Assembly: GCA_016801885.1 (NCBI GenBank)
Contig: CM028900.1
Coordinates: 5,177,501 to 5,241,500 of the forward strand
Reading direction: 5' to 3'
DNA from: Toxotes chatareus
Taxonomy: Eukaryota; Chordata; Actinopteri; Toxotidae
DNA length: 64,000 nucleotides
The position numbers were made by a program, and so were the translations under genes. How positions within the stretch are numbered: the first letter of the stretch is position 1; each line of letters starts with the position of its first letter. The notes under the pieces are model-generated. The model saw nothing but the letters and a program-made list of their open reading frames with translations, was not told the DNA's origin and did not search any database. Positions 51,851-64,000 of the stretch are shown piece by piece.

Positions 51851-52130
51851 AGATGCCCTTTGGCTCACCCAAACACACACACACACACACACTCGCATCT
51901 GCACTCAAAAACAATAGAGGAGCAGCAACACGCACAGTGTACAGCAACACACTGAGATGAACACTGAGATGCACACTGACACACCTTCAACCACACCAAG
52001 CAGGCTATCATTCAGCATCGCAGACAAGTGTCGAGCAGAGGATACGTCATGTATTTTTTATAAGTTCTACTCTTGTGATTGTGTGTGTGTGTGTGCATAT
52101 GTGTGTGTTTGGGTGAGCCGAAGGGCATCT
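51851..52130. repeat. MITE-like inverted repeat with 30-bp ends
   Basis: agatgccctttggctcaccc followed by aaacacacac (51851-51880) is mirrored by gtgtgtgttt followed by gggtgagccgaagggcatct (52101-52130), with one mismatch in 30 bp. Complementary CA and TG runs extend the pairing on the inside. The centre of about 190 bp is unique. No target-site duplication was evident. Confidence 0.8.
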
Positions 52131-53110
52131 GTGTTTCTCCACACCTGGTATACTGCTATCTAATCTATGATTTATTATCACCATACTAACATACTACTGG
52201 TTCAGATCATTCTCAATACATTCCCTGTCATCTGGATCCCAATTTTTAAACACTTTCATTTCTGTTTATGTTATCCCTTAACTACTGATGTTTTCACTGT
52301 GGCTTAAACTAATCCACTCCACATGCCTTCAGCTTCATTCTCAACCCTCCAGACTCCACCTTCAGACTTCACTGTATAAACAATGAAATTTACTACAATA
52401 AAGTGCAGAAACGAGCAATCAATTGTCAAGTAATCAATTTGTTCATCAGCAATCCACAACACTGTGTTGGTCAGGCAAAGAAAACAATTTGCATATGTTA
52501 GCTGGACTCTGGGAACTTTAAATGGGCCATTTTCAGTATTTTCTGACATTTTACAGGTCAAACTATTAATCATTTAGTCAGAAATATGATCAACAATTAG
52601 TCCACAATGAAAATAATCATTAGTTGAAGACTTGACATGTTCCCATGTTGGGGTATGCGTCATGTGGATGTTAGAGACCTGCTGTTCTTGACAACGAAAG
52701 CTGCTTTCGTGCCCTGGCTGTCGTACTTGTTAGCGGTCCCCGGGGAACCACTGGGCCCCGTGGCTGTTCAGGTCAAACAAGAATCATATCCACCCTCAAC
52801 AGCAAGACAACCCAGAAGGCAGGATCAAGATACAGTTGTCAGGCAGCAGCTCTCAGTAGACTCGTAGCAATCGGAGGAATTTGGCAGAGGACGAGGGTGA
52901 AGCTCATGAATATTTATGAAGGTCTGAAAGTATATTTCTTATTTACTCAAACACACGGGGTAGAAGGAGTGTGTGTGTCTGAGATGGATCCGTCTTTACA
53001 GCTGATTGGTGCCGTGATGTAGCTAAACTTATAGGCAGGTATAATAAAACCAACGACAAGTGAGCGAACATACCACGGGGTCCTGAGTACACAGCAGCAT
53101 ACACACAAAA

Positions 53111-53137
53111 AGCACACACACACACACACACACACAA
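53111..53137. repeat. (CA)n microsatellite
   Basis: About twelve CA units; the run lies in the slc49a4 last intron. Confidence 0.95.
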
Positions 53138-53696
53138 AGTTGCTTAGATGGATGACTGAGCTCGGTTTACTTCTGAATTCACTTTCTCCTGTGAAAGCCA
53201 CAGAAGCAGAAGAAAAGCAGATGACATGCTGTCCTCTCTGCTGTGGCCCTAAATTATTGTATCAAACTCTGTCAGGCAGCCAACTCAAAGATAAATCTGC
53301 GGCTAAATTACAATAGGAAGTTTTTCTTTCTTTGTGCTGAATGTGTCACTTGCAATGGAACCTAATTTTCCCACTGTCCGCCTTTTATCGGCAGCATCTG
53401 CAGGGTTTCAAATGGATTTCTGAAAACAATGGAGCCTGTGGCTTTTGGGAGGTGAGAGAAACCTGCGGGGGGACAGAAAGCCTGTAAATGGAGCACATTT
53501 GGACCTTGTCCACAAAAAAAAAAAAAGAAATACAAAAAAAAGATTTATGCGGCATTATCCTAACCCCATGACACTAAATAGGCTCTAATGGGTCCAGAAA
53601 ATGAATGAATGAATCCATTATAGTTTGAAAATATTAATACAGGACTGGGGATTTCATCAAGTCATGTTTCCTTATTTGTACACATGCAGGTCTTAC

Positions 53697-53879
53697 CTTT
53701 ACAATAAAAGGTGAGAAAGAAGAGGAGCAGGCCGGTGACCAGGTTCCCCAGGAAAGTGACCACCCCACAGGTGATTCCCTCAGGGACTGGGTACACTGTC
53801 TCGATGAAGAGCTCGAAGAATATTGGCACACTGCTGTTGATAAAAATGCCCACCAGGATGCAGGAAGTGTACAGGATGG
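53697..53879 (-). CDS. slc49a4: slc49a4 coding exon, penultimate
   Basis: A 183-bp exon flanked by ctttcacag acceptor and gtaaga donor on the - strand. The carried G plus CC gives Ala. The frame then reads ILYTSCILVGIFINSSVPIF, FELFIETVYPVPEGITCGVV, TFLGNLVTGLLLFFLTFYCK, leaving a G for the next exon. These are two to three late transmembrane helices of the transporter. The segment SVPIFFELFxETVYPVPEGITCGVVTF is the strongest DIRC2 signature in the window and excludes FLVCR1, FLVCR2 and SLC49A3. Confidence 0.95.
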
Positions 53880-56800
53880 CTGTGAAAGGGCAAAAGAAAC
53901 AGCAGAACAATAACAGGTTGAAGTTTAACTTTGATGTAATCGGGCATAAAGTCCCATCTGAGCAACTGTTTAAAAAAAGACGGCATACTGGTCAAGTTTA
54001 TAGAACAGCAGGGGTGATTTATGCTACCTTCTAAAGTTTCCAACTGTACCATTTGTTCTCAACAGCACTGAGATTTATGAAGATCCCTCATCCTGAAACA
54101 TTTCATTTAGAATGCCACCCCTTAAGGAGGCAATTTACTAGAAACAAAACCAAAACACTGTAGGTGTTTTGATGGAAAATGGCCAGTTTTCAACCCAAAC
54201 AACATGTCCCCCAAGTCCACCACTGCACTGCATTGGCTTCCGTCCTTTGTTTATATCACATTCCTGTTTCAGGTGCTCCATTTTAGAAATTATCAGTTTG
54301 AGGATGGAGGTGCTCGAATCAGTAGAGAATGTGTACATGACCTTTCCTCCCAGTCTGGCATGAGAAGGTTTTGATGGTACAGTGACAGGAATTCAATTTT
54401 CATTTCAGTTTCTTTTTTAATATATTGTTGTTTTTAGTTTACTTGCACGCACTCAGTATTAAGATGTAACTCATTTCAAGGATTCCACAATATATTAAAA
54501 ACAAATGTCTTGTTCTTTTGCCAAAATGTGCAGTTGTCCACAGAGTTAACAGCTTGTCTCATTTTTTCTTCAGGCGTGATGAGAATGCTGTTGGTTTAAT
54601 TTGTGTGCACTAAAAAATTAATTCGGAATAGTACATTTTTAATTTCAGATCATGATGTGATGACTGGCTCAATCTATTTCCCACAATTAACCCCCGGTGG
54701 AGGTCTCCTCCATAGAGTTTTGTGTAATATAGGTTTATTGCTACAATATACAGCATTTTATTGTCAACTGTGTGCATCTGCATGTTCATGTTGGCACAGC
54801 AGTCTGAGATTGTTCAGTATGTCCGGCCATCTCTGGTCTGGACCAAAAGTAAAATGTGTAAACGTGTCTTAGAGTGGATGTGCAGAGAGATTAAGCCATC
54901 ACCTCTGAAGCATCACGGCACCCTCCATCTCCCTTATCACAGCAGATTGGTCCAAATGAGCTCCCCATTAGCCTGCACGTCCCTTTAATCACAGCGCCTC
55001 TGAGGGCCCTTGCGTGCCTGCCTGCCTGCCTGTGACAAGGAACCCAGGCGGCACTCATGCAGCCATCAAAGGCAGCCTTCTCCCCCGCTTGTCTTTATTC
55101 AATCCTGCACTGATACCAAAGCCTTAAGAGCGCTTCAGCTTTTCCCCTCACATTATTGAATTAGGCTATCTACTGCCAGCTCCCAGAAGGTAGTAGGAGA
55201 TCCCTTGAAGGAAGGGATGACATGACATGAGGTGAGCAGAGCAGCAGAGGAAAGTGGGATGTGCCTCCCTGGCCTGAAGAGAAGACTAAGTTTTTTCTAG
55301 AAATTACGTTGGTGGTTGTATTGTAATTAAACATTTATGCATTTAGGGCTGCAACTAACAATTGTAATAATAACAATTGTATAATACTCATTACTGTTTA
55401 ATCTGGAGATTATTTTCTTGATTAATCATTTAATCTTTCGATCTATAAAATATCAGAAAAAGTGAAGTATGCCCATCACAGTTTCCTAAAGCTCAAGGTG
55501 GTCTCAGCAAATTTCCTGTTTTGTTTGTAACATGTTTAGCTGTAGAGGACTCAGGATCATCTTTCAAGTGGCTAAGAATTAATAATGTCACAGAATCTCA
55601 TGTCAGAGGCTGGAGAGTCACAAAAAAAAAAAAAACCCCACAAACTGTGCTAACAGTCAGAGAAAATCCTTATAACTGTTTCCAAGAGCTTGACAGAGGA
55701 GAGTGTGAGTATGTGACTAAAAAAACCAATGGAAAGGTACCAAACAATAACCGCAGCGTCTCCATCTGCAGACGTTTGTTGCATGTCATTCCCCATCACT
55801 CTCTGCCCTCATTTATTACCATCTGACAGCTTTGTAACAAAGGCATTAAATGCTCCCAAAAAGCACGTGGGAAGAAGACATTTACGTCACGATGCTTAAC
55901 TTAACTACCAGCCACACTATATATTCAGAAAATGGTGAATCTGGTAAGTATCTTACATTTAGTCAATTTTAGGACTACAGCAAAACAGAAACACACAACG
56001 AAGTCTAACAGACCCCACTGACAACTTCTGTGCAAATTATTTACTTTTTCCCCCGAAAAAAACTCAGTCAGTCAGTTGTTCACAGAAACTGCAGATTACG
56101 CTGATGCGTGTGAGCTACTGACCATCCCACACGGGGATAAAGAGGGGTTTGGCAGATTTTGTTGGTGTATGACGTCACCCTCTTGTATGTTATGCCAGGC
56201 GGATGAACAAGGCTGGAGCCTGGCCGCTGCAGACTGCCAGTGTCTCGGATAAGAGGACATGAGATAGAAAGAGAGCGATGCCAGGGCCTGGAGAATGATG
56301 ATGGATGATGATGGTTAGAATCAGTGGCTTTGAACGACATGCTGGTATGCTTATTGGTTTGGCTTCAGGAAAGGCAGCTAAGTCCACTAATGTCCCTAAT
56401 GGATTTATCACTGACATGTACTAATAGACTGCTTCTGTTGAATATGTACCAAATATACAGGGCAGTCTGTAAGATTTGTACTTCCCTAGAAAGACAGTGA
56501 CCAATATGATGACTTGTCTTTCTATGGCAGCATCTACTGGATCTAGTACGATAATTACATTTATTTATTTTTGCTTATTATCTTAGAACCTGCGTTGTTG
56601 GCTGTGGTTGTTTGTTTGCTGAAGATGTTTTGTTCCCCTGTGTCTTTTCATGCACCAATCAGGAGTAGCGCTAATTTTGTTGTGTTCTGTGCAATGACGA
56701 TAGAGGCGCATTATTGTATTCTATTCTATGAGTTGGAGTCCAGAGCAAATGCAAACATTTACATGCTGGTCTATATGTACAAAGCTGGGATACAGAGGAA

Positions 56801-56994
56801 ACATCCCTGTGGTGTGGTTCACTGCAAGTCCACATAATAATTCAGTGTGGATTGTCCTGCCTTTGGCAAATCTATCTAAGCAACAGCGCTGAACTGCCCA
56901 CTGAATTCATTTTGGCTCTGGGTCATATCAGAGCCTCCCAGCTGCATCGTCTGTGTGCAGTGTCACCTTGACAGCTATGTTGTTGTGGACCTAC
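53880..56994 (-). other. slc49a4: slc49a4 intron
   Basis: GT-AG intron of 3115 bp on the - strand (donor gtaggt, acceptor ctttcacag). It includes a short (TGCC)n near 55016-55031 and a poly-A tract at about 55622-55634. No nested gene was recognised. Confidence 0.85.
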
Positions 56995-57122
56995 CTGCAG
57001 TGGCGGGAAGGTGAGTGACTCCACTCAGACAGGTGAGTGTGAACCAGGTAGAGGACAGTGAGGCTCCTGCTAGCATCAGCACCAGGATCAGCTTCAGCAT
57101 CCCCCGAATAGAGTCTGCAAAC
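56995..57122 (-). CDS. slc49a4: slc49a4 coding exon
   Basis: A 128-bp exon between a cccccag acceptor and gtaggt donor on the - strand. The first G completes Arg with the AG of the upstream exon. The frame then reads FADSIRGMLKLILVLMLAGA, SLSSTWFTLTCLSGVTHLPA, TA, leaving one base. It encodes a cytosolic loop (RFADSIRG, like the short loops between helices of this superfamily) and two hydrophobic helices. STWFTLTCL is conserved in vertebrate DIRC2. Confidence 0.94.
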
Positions 57123-60100
57123 CTGGGGGTGGGTGGGATGAATGGGGGAGAAATAAAAAAAATAAATAAATTAAAAAAACACCAGGACAAAAAGCGGACA
57201 AGATAACTAAAGTGAGTAAAGACAGCTGCTTCAGAAACAAGAGGCATCCTTCATAGACACAATGAGCAGCTATGCAATTACTCAATGTCTGCTTCTTCTG
57301 TGACTTCTGTCATAATCTATTACCGGAGACATGCATTGTTTCAGAGAAAGGCTAGATCATTTCCTTTTCCCACTTGTTTCTGAGTGTGTCAGTTGTACTT
57401 GTCATTACACAAGCAGACACTATTTCAAGAGTTGATTCAATTTGTCTCACCAGCTAAACAGACAGAGTTAAGATGTGCATTGTATTATATTGTAGAAGAC
57501 AAGCCATTCGGCTATTCTCAAACTCTCTGGAGAACTGTGGTTTCTCTTTGTAGCCCTTTCTAAACTCTCATAGTTCATTAACTCCTCTCCGCTCCTCTGG
57601 GTATGAATATGTATGCTGGTGAAAAAAATTAGATGGCGCTACAGAAGCCTGTAGCAAAGACAGACACTAATTACTTTTGTTTTGTTGCTCACAGACAAGA
57701 TGCTTGAAACAAGCAGACTGAACCTGACAATGAACTTAATGCAAGAATAAAAAGAAGTGTTGGAAATGGCTGATTAGTTCAGCTAGGTTGTGAAGTTCCG
57801 TCAGTATGCTGAGGGCCAGGGGATGAAGGAAATCATCCTTTGGACAGATAATGAGAACATCTCCACTCAGAATGTTCCGGGATGGCATTTTTAGATGACA
57901 TTAATGTCTCCTGGGATTTCATAAGCTGTCATTCACAGCCTCGACACTCTACCTCCGTGTTCACAGGACACCCACTTCATTCTGCATTCTTACCTTTGGA
58001 CTTCAAATCACTGGGAGAGAATTTAGACCAGGCTAAGTGGAAATACATGATAATTTTGGTCTTTTCTGATACACGTATCTGAAACCATCACATTTCTGTT
58101 TTAAAGAATGAGCTAGTTGCACTGGAAGAGGCAATCTAGTCAGAGTGCCAAGCGCTTGCCACTACACAGTGATGTCTAGTTTCTCTGCCCACAACTACAC
58201 CCCTCAAATCTGCATCACCCATCTGCCACTGACTGGCTCATATCCACAACCCTTCAACCTCCCCTGGTGCCAGAGAGGGACAAAATCCTTAGCTTGCACC
58301 CAGCCAAACCCCCATCTCTTTGCATAGAGGATCACAGACTACTCCCCTGTATCAATTCCAATCGATCCTCTGGGTAGAAACACCAAGTAGCTTATTTCGC
58401 GTACTCAACCTCTGATGGCCCCTGAGTCCACTTGATAAAGAGCTTGGTCACTGATTGCCAAGATAAGTCAGGCGTGACAGTTTGAACGATAGTAATACAT
58501 GGGAACAGAGTTTGGTTTTGAAGAAAAATCTTCTATCATCATGTCCTATATCATTTTGTTTTTAAAGGGCAAGGCCAATGATATTCAGATCGGAGTAAGT
58601 AATGCCTGTGTAGACAAAGCCTGATTTTCAGTATTCCTTTGCGCCACAGAACTCGTATCGACTGTAGTCCAAAAACAATTCAAAACATCAGTTAGCCACA
58701 CTGTTGCACAGGGTGCAATGTTCCTTAATTACCATGAACATGGCAAGTGTAGTTTATTTTGAGTCAATCCTACATACACTGTTGTAATTACCTTTTGAAA
58801 AATGCAACAATATCTCACCTGTTTTTGAAGATTTACGATTTACAAACAGAAGTCGGAAAATACTGAAATACTCTGTTGGTTTTGATCTTTTCATAGAATT
58901 TGTTGACAACAAGAAAAACATAATAATACTGAACAAAAACCACTTTTCCTTGCTAATGTATTTCAGAGCTCTGTTCCACTACTCAATGAGTAAAGAGGGT
59001 CATGTCTTGAGGCAATGTCGGAATTAAAAGCCAATCTTTTACACTTCTGTAACAGGATTTATTGGCCATAAAGATACCATCATTTAAGTCATGTAGAAGT
59101 GGATTCCATTTTCTGCTCTCCAACTACCTGCAGGGCATGATGAAATATCATCAGTATGATATTATCATTCGGGCCTGTCTATGTTTTTAGTGAGGGACAG
59201 GCAGTCAATAACCAAATAGATGTAGACGGTATAATATGATGACCAGTATGCAATCATAGATTGTCCCGTTTGCAGGTAAAACAAATTAGGCAGTGGCTGA
59301 TACTCATTTGTGTTTGCTCTATCTCATCTCATTAACCTGGAGTATTGTCTGGCTCAGACCTTTGTGATGTGGAGGAAAATAACCCAGTTGTGTTTCCTGC
59401 CACCTCCTCCTCCCTCACCCATTCTCCCCCGTCTTTTCCTGGGGTTTGTAATGGGAAGATAACGAGGGGCCCTTGTTAGTTATTCTTTCCGTCCTCAATC
59501 TGTGGGGGAAAAAAAAGGCGTGCAGCAAGACACTGACATCCAATCAGCTTCTGTCTGGGCCACACAGATAAACAGTTTCCAGATTGTTTGTCAAATGTTT
59601 CCAAGATGGGTGCCACACCTTGGAGCATCCTCCACCACTAATTGAACGTGCTGTATTAAGCTCCCTGCTATTCAACTATCCACTGGCAAGACACAGGCAA
59701 TGAAATGTTTGCAAGCAGGCAGTGTTTTCTGGCAAAGGGCAACTGCTGATCCCCTAAGAAATTTAGCTTTGCCGGAGTAAAAGCCACTTAAAATGTGAAA
59801 CTGCAACACAAAAAGAATTTTAAGGGGAGCCATTTTCTACCCCCTGTGGCAAACTGTGGCCAGCACTGGTATGGTACAGTGCTCGCTGGAGGGAGAGGGA
59901 CAGCAAGTGGCATACAAAAAGTCACATCTCGACATTAACATCTTAAGGGCTGCTAGTGGGTGAGACAAGGCACAAAGGTTTCTCTCTGCTCAGTTCATTA
60001 TCACATGCTTTCCTGGGAACGTTTCTAATGATGCCATGTTGCAGCAAGTTGATGACGAAGGAGAAGGAAAGAGCAGAGAAGCAGCAATTAGTTTTAAGGG

Positions 60101-62516
60101 AGTAGAGAGAGAAAGAAGAAATCAAAAATACAGTTTCATTTCTCCTGTTTCTGCGATTTTAAAAATTGCTCTAATCAAAGGACCGCAGTAGGACTGCATC
60201 TAGGGGCTCATTTCCCAATGGACATCACAATCAAAAAGGAGACAAGAGGGAAAAGGCCGTCACCCCTGTGGCTGATGATACTAAATGAGAATGTCTGCTT
60301 CCATGACCCGGGACCAGCAGCCACAAATCACAAGAGCTTAACACTTCAATTATGTTCTAGTGTAGCATAGCATTATTACACAGATACACGTATATAATAT
60401 ATGGGTGTATGGTTAAATGGTGACAAAAAAAATCTGACTTTAAAATTCTAAAATTATAGAAAGTTGTGTAAAGTGTATTAACTTTCACTTAGACTACGTC
60501 CACCTTGAGTTAAATCTAAAATTTTTTGTTTGGCCTTCCATCCACATGAAGCAGGCGTTTTCCACAAAGACAAAAACAGAGCTTTTGTCTTGTTTGTCTC
60601 ACATTATTAGAGTGGGTGAGGAAGACTGGGTTCAAATAACAATGAAAAACCATGATGATTAGTTATTATTTATTTTTTACTTGCATTGCACTTCTCCAAA
60701 CCAACAAGCCAAGTTCAAACCTGGCCCCTACCAACCACGTTCAGCATATTTCAGCAGCTGCACAAAAGGCAAATGATATGCGGCCAATTTTTAAAGCTGA
60801 ATTTCATTTAACTATGAAATGTAGCCCCAAAGAGAGACTAATCAATTCCTCCATGGACTCAGAGTCTATGTAATCAACACCAATAATTCAACAGCTCTGT
60901 TTACATACACACATCTCGCACTGCAAACAGCTTCATTGATTAACAGTGGGAGTTATGGGCTCATTTCCCTGATTACAACTTAAAGAAAACAGTGGGCCTG
61001 CCTGGAAGTGCTGATTGGACCTCAGCCTCCGATAAACATATATCCATCAGAGCAGGAATGAATCCCTTGCTTTTGTAGACTCCACACTTTGTCTTTGCGG
61101 TGGGGCTCCCTATTTATCAAGGGAGGTGAAGTGGCAGATGCATTAGCATCTATTCCCCTCACTCTATCACAGTGTCGCTGGCTTTGGATCATATATTAAA
61201 ACAGAGTACATTAGATGAAGGGAGCAGGAAAGAAACCCCCTCCTTTAACTCAAGTCAACCCTCTACTGTTCTTTACAAGAGATTTATTGGTTATTAATAA
61301 GGTTATAAACAGTACAGCCTTCCTAGTGTCAAGGGGACTGACTGAATTACAATATGTATGCATACCAACTGACCAGAGTTATTCCAATGTGAAGAAGATT
61401 TAAAAGGTACTAGTTTCTAATCTTGTTATTCAGGAAGCAGATGCACTGGCAAGGCTATCGCACAGAACATAAATGGATTATTTCCACACGTCGTGAATTA
61501 AAGGGCAGTTTGTTCCATCTTTTTGTGTTATGTGACGCCAGATGCACATTTATTCCTGGAACAGGTGGTTTTGTCAGTGTGTCAACCTTCATATTTGCAC
61601 TGAAGTTGTTGAACTTGAGCTGTCGCCATCTAATCATATGATTTCCCCCCATTTTCTTCTTTTTTAAGCAATCTTAGAGTTGAAAACACAAAGTCAGTTC
61701 TTTTACTTTACCTTCATCTTCAAATTGTCTATTTGCAATTAATGGCTTAAGGGTTCACAAATCTCTGAATGAGTTAAGTGAAAGAATCTAAACAAGTAGA
61801 TGGGTGTCGTAACTTTCCTCCACATTCTGGTCACTCTGTGTTAAAGGATAATTCCACTTCATTTCAACCTGGTGTGCTTAGTGTAAATGGCCCATATACT
61901 GCTGTGAGCTTCCTACAGTTATCCAAATAAATACGACTGTACCATGAAACATTTCATACAAATGTCTCTGAGTCTCAATGAAAGTAAACACAGAAGGTCT
62001 TATAAAATCTTACAGACAACTCTGCATCAAGGGCTACATGGGTTACACAAAGAAGGTCTGCCAATATAAATTAGGGGTTACAGTAAATGCTTATATTCTA
62101 ATTTGATGCCCCAGCAGGTCCATCAAATTCTCACTGAGCTGGGTGGTATTAGCTTGATAATCAGACTCAATTGCCATTTTGTTTCACTTAAGTGCTGAGT
62201 GAGAAGATTAGAGCTGGGAGGGGGAAGGGTTTTAGGGATCTGGAACCAGGCAAGGGTGGTACTGCATTATGTTTTCCTTTGAAGTTACACAGTGACATGG
62301 ATGAGAAGCCTGCGTATCGGCTACCCAGGTGTTAATTAGCAAGAGCATTCTAGGGAAGATCTGTTACACATCAGCAGTCAAGATTTGCGGTTTTAGCAGT
62401 CTAAACTTGCTTGGCCAGTCTTACTGTACAGCTTCACTTCATGTTCGCCATAAATCCAAATTCAGTGGTCACAAACTGAGACAGTTACATCGTTAAAAAA
62501 GCAAGGTATAGCTTAC
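57123..62516 (-). other. slc49a4: slc49a4 intron
   Basis: GT-AG intron of 5394 bp on the - strand (donor gtaagc, acceptor cccccag). No mobile element or nested gene was recognised. Stretches near 59300-60350 and 61000-61200 have the even composition seen in conserved non-coding DNA, which cannot be judged from one species. Confidence 0.85.
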
Positions 62517-62584
62517 CTGGCCATTGCCACTCCAAACACACACCCACCGACAGTTGACCAGAAACCAATCCAACCTGCATCCAC
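62517..62584 (-). CDS. slc49a4: slc49a4 coding exon, first visible
   Basis: A 68-bp exon with ttcacacag acceptor and gtaagc donor on the - strand. It reads VDAGWIGFWSTVGGCVFGVA, MA and a split Arg codon. The glycine-rich helix GWIGFW...GGCVxGxAMAR matches DIRC2. It starts in phase 0. With the three following exons it gives 164 residues, about the last third of the roughly 480-residue human protein; the N-terminal exons lie beyond the right edge. Confidence 0.92.
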
Positions 62585-64000
62585 CTGTGTGAAAAAAAGA
62601 TTTTGAGATGGTGAGAACCAAAGGTGATTTTTAAAGGTGAGAACCAAAAGAAAAGGAGAAGAGTAGGAAAGGGAAGGTTATTCAGTGTTCGACACACAAT
62701 CCATGACTGTGAGAACAGAGCTAAACAGGGAGCAAGCACCACAAGTTTGCTGAGGCCTGTCAGTCAGTGTATCTGGTAAATTGCCCGGCAGCATTGTTAT
62801 AAGTACAGCTGTGTGTGAGTGTATGTGTGAGATTGTCTTTCTCATTTATCCTTAAGGAGGCCAACACATACACTTGGCCTTAAAGTCACCACAAACAACA
62901 TTTTGGCCAAGGAACTGGGCCAAAATGCAGAATCAATATGAGGTAAAGTGTAGAATATGCACACATATACACTCACACACACACACACTCAAATACAAAA
63001 CCAATCAGTGTGTGGCAGCCAGGCGAGAATGTCTCCAAGTGCCAATGAAGGTGTTTGGTTCCCATCAATCTCCCCGAGGCAATAACTCACATTCAACCAA
63101 ATTCCACCAGATGGAAGATGAGACAGCAAGGGAGCAGAATATCAAGTAGGATCTGATGCTTTTTGTCTAATCATACTCTGCAACGACCTGTCAAGAAAGT
63201 CTATAATGAAGAAAAGTGGACTATCAAAGTTATTAAATGTTAAATGTTTTTTGGCTGGGTAAGTGATGAATGCCAAAATGTCGTTATATTTGATCTAAAT
63301 TACACTTCTCCAAGCGTTCTGTCTGGGCCAGATGTCTGTAATATGCTAAAAACTCATAGGAAAGGCATGCACAGCCCAAGGTGAGGTGAACTCCGCCTCT
63401 CTTATACTCTTATTATCTATGTAGGCTGTGCAGCACCAGTGCAAGGAGTTCTTAGTTGTGTAATGTTGCATCAGTTTGTGCACCAATTTAGGAAGCTAAA
63501 CACAAATTGCTTCCCAAACCATTTCAATCCTGAGATGCAAATTACTATTTTTCATGTGCGGTTGGAGAGTTAATTAACTGCAGAGTTCTTAGTGCCTTGC
63601 AACCCCTAAAAAGGCCAGGTTTGAAGCTTATTTTATGTCTGCCATATTTGCAATTGTGTCAAAAAGCTGGAGGTGGAGGGAAAACCTGGATTTCAGGCTC
63701 TTAAAACATTAATGTGTTCGTTTTCCTTAATCTTCTCTTTCAGTCTCTTGTTATAAGCCATTTTAAGCCAATAATCAAAGACCTTATCCTTAGCTTTAGT
63801 TCATCATGATATCCCTACTCCACTTAATTGATCCAGAAAATCCTAACAACAGTCTTTATTAGCAAGGAAGTGTTTTGTCTGAAGGCAGAACATGCATTCT
63901 GATAAAGTTAAACAGTGCCACAGAACTTTGCAAGTGGTTTTGTAGGGGAATAAGTGGCTCATCTCCATCATGGGAACAATTACATATGACTCATGATCAC
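62585..64000 (-). other. slc49a4: slc49a4 intron, 3' part, to window edge
   Basis: No further slc49a4 exon was found on the - strand up to 64000. A short (CA)n lies at 62974-62989. Open frame 62874-63149 overlaps it and is taken as chance. Confidence 0.7.

Larger units (their letters stand above)
46744..53696 (-). other. slc49a4: slc49a4 last intron
   Basis: GT-AG intron of 6953 bp on the - strand (donor gtaaga, acceptor catctag). It holds (TG)n at 48440-48461, a CT-rich tract at 50563-50597, a MITE-like inverted repeat at 51851-52130 and (CA)n at 53111-53137. Open frames such as 47695-48081 and 51481-51960 lack support. The 50800-51250 stretch is a possible conserved non-coding block by its composition only. 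Confidence 0.85.

Noticed and set aside
51481..51960. 159-codon + strand open frame inside the slc49a4 intron
   Set aside because: It resembles no family, contains a CA microsatellite and one arm of an inverted repeat, and has no splice or promoter signals that fit.
52637..52867. GC-richer 76-codon open frame with protein-like composition
   Set aside because: No domain recognised, no splice sites in phase and no homologous motif; length is within chance for this window.

Overview
The window is vertebrate nuclear DNA, most likely from a spiny-rayed teleost fish. The evidence is split genes with GT-AG introns, (CA)n microsatellites, several dispersed repeats typical of fish genomes, and decayed hAT transposons. 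No bacterial-style operons are present, and nearly all of the open frames are chance.

Two protein genes can be read with confidence, each cut by a window edge. The last three coding exons of sema5b (class 5 transmembrane semaphorin) lie on the + strand at 380-5168, followed by a long 3'UTR to a poly(A) signal near 7751. The last four coding exons of slc49a4 (dirc2, a lysosomal major-facilitator transporter) lie on the - strand between 46628 and 62584. Their reading frames join exactly across the splice sites. The tail-to-tail arrangement matches the human SEMA5B/SLC49A4 neighbourhood on 3q21 (from memory).

The roughly 39 kb between the two genes is dominated by one tandem array, about 9871-30378. 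It is an AT-rich satellite with a monomer of about 76 bp and roughly 270 copies. It has older variant monomers at its left edge, 7-monomer higher-order repeats of 531-540 bp in its flanks, and a central part (about 15520-26720) whose variation is mostly in homopolymer length. To the right lie a degraded ZBED-type hAT transposon (about 33420-35851), a 34-bp-arm foldback (36776-36851) and a cluster of teleost dispersed repeats (36891-37566, 38889-38990).

The best candidate for something undescribed is a small - strand gene start at about 38061-38525. It has paired CCAAT boxes and a GC box, then an ATG exon, a 109-bp GT-AG intron and a second in-frame exon. The product is not recognised. Other structures worth a look are the satellite's higher-order organisation and its nuclear-receptor-like half-site in each monomer, and a MITE-like inverted repeat inside an slc49a4 intron.
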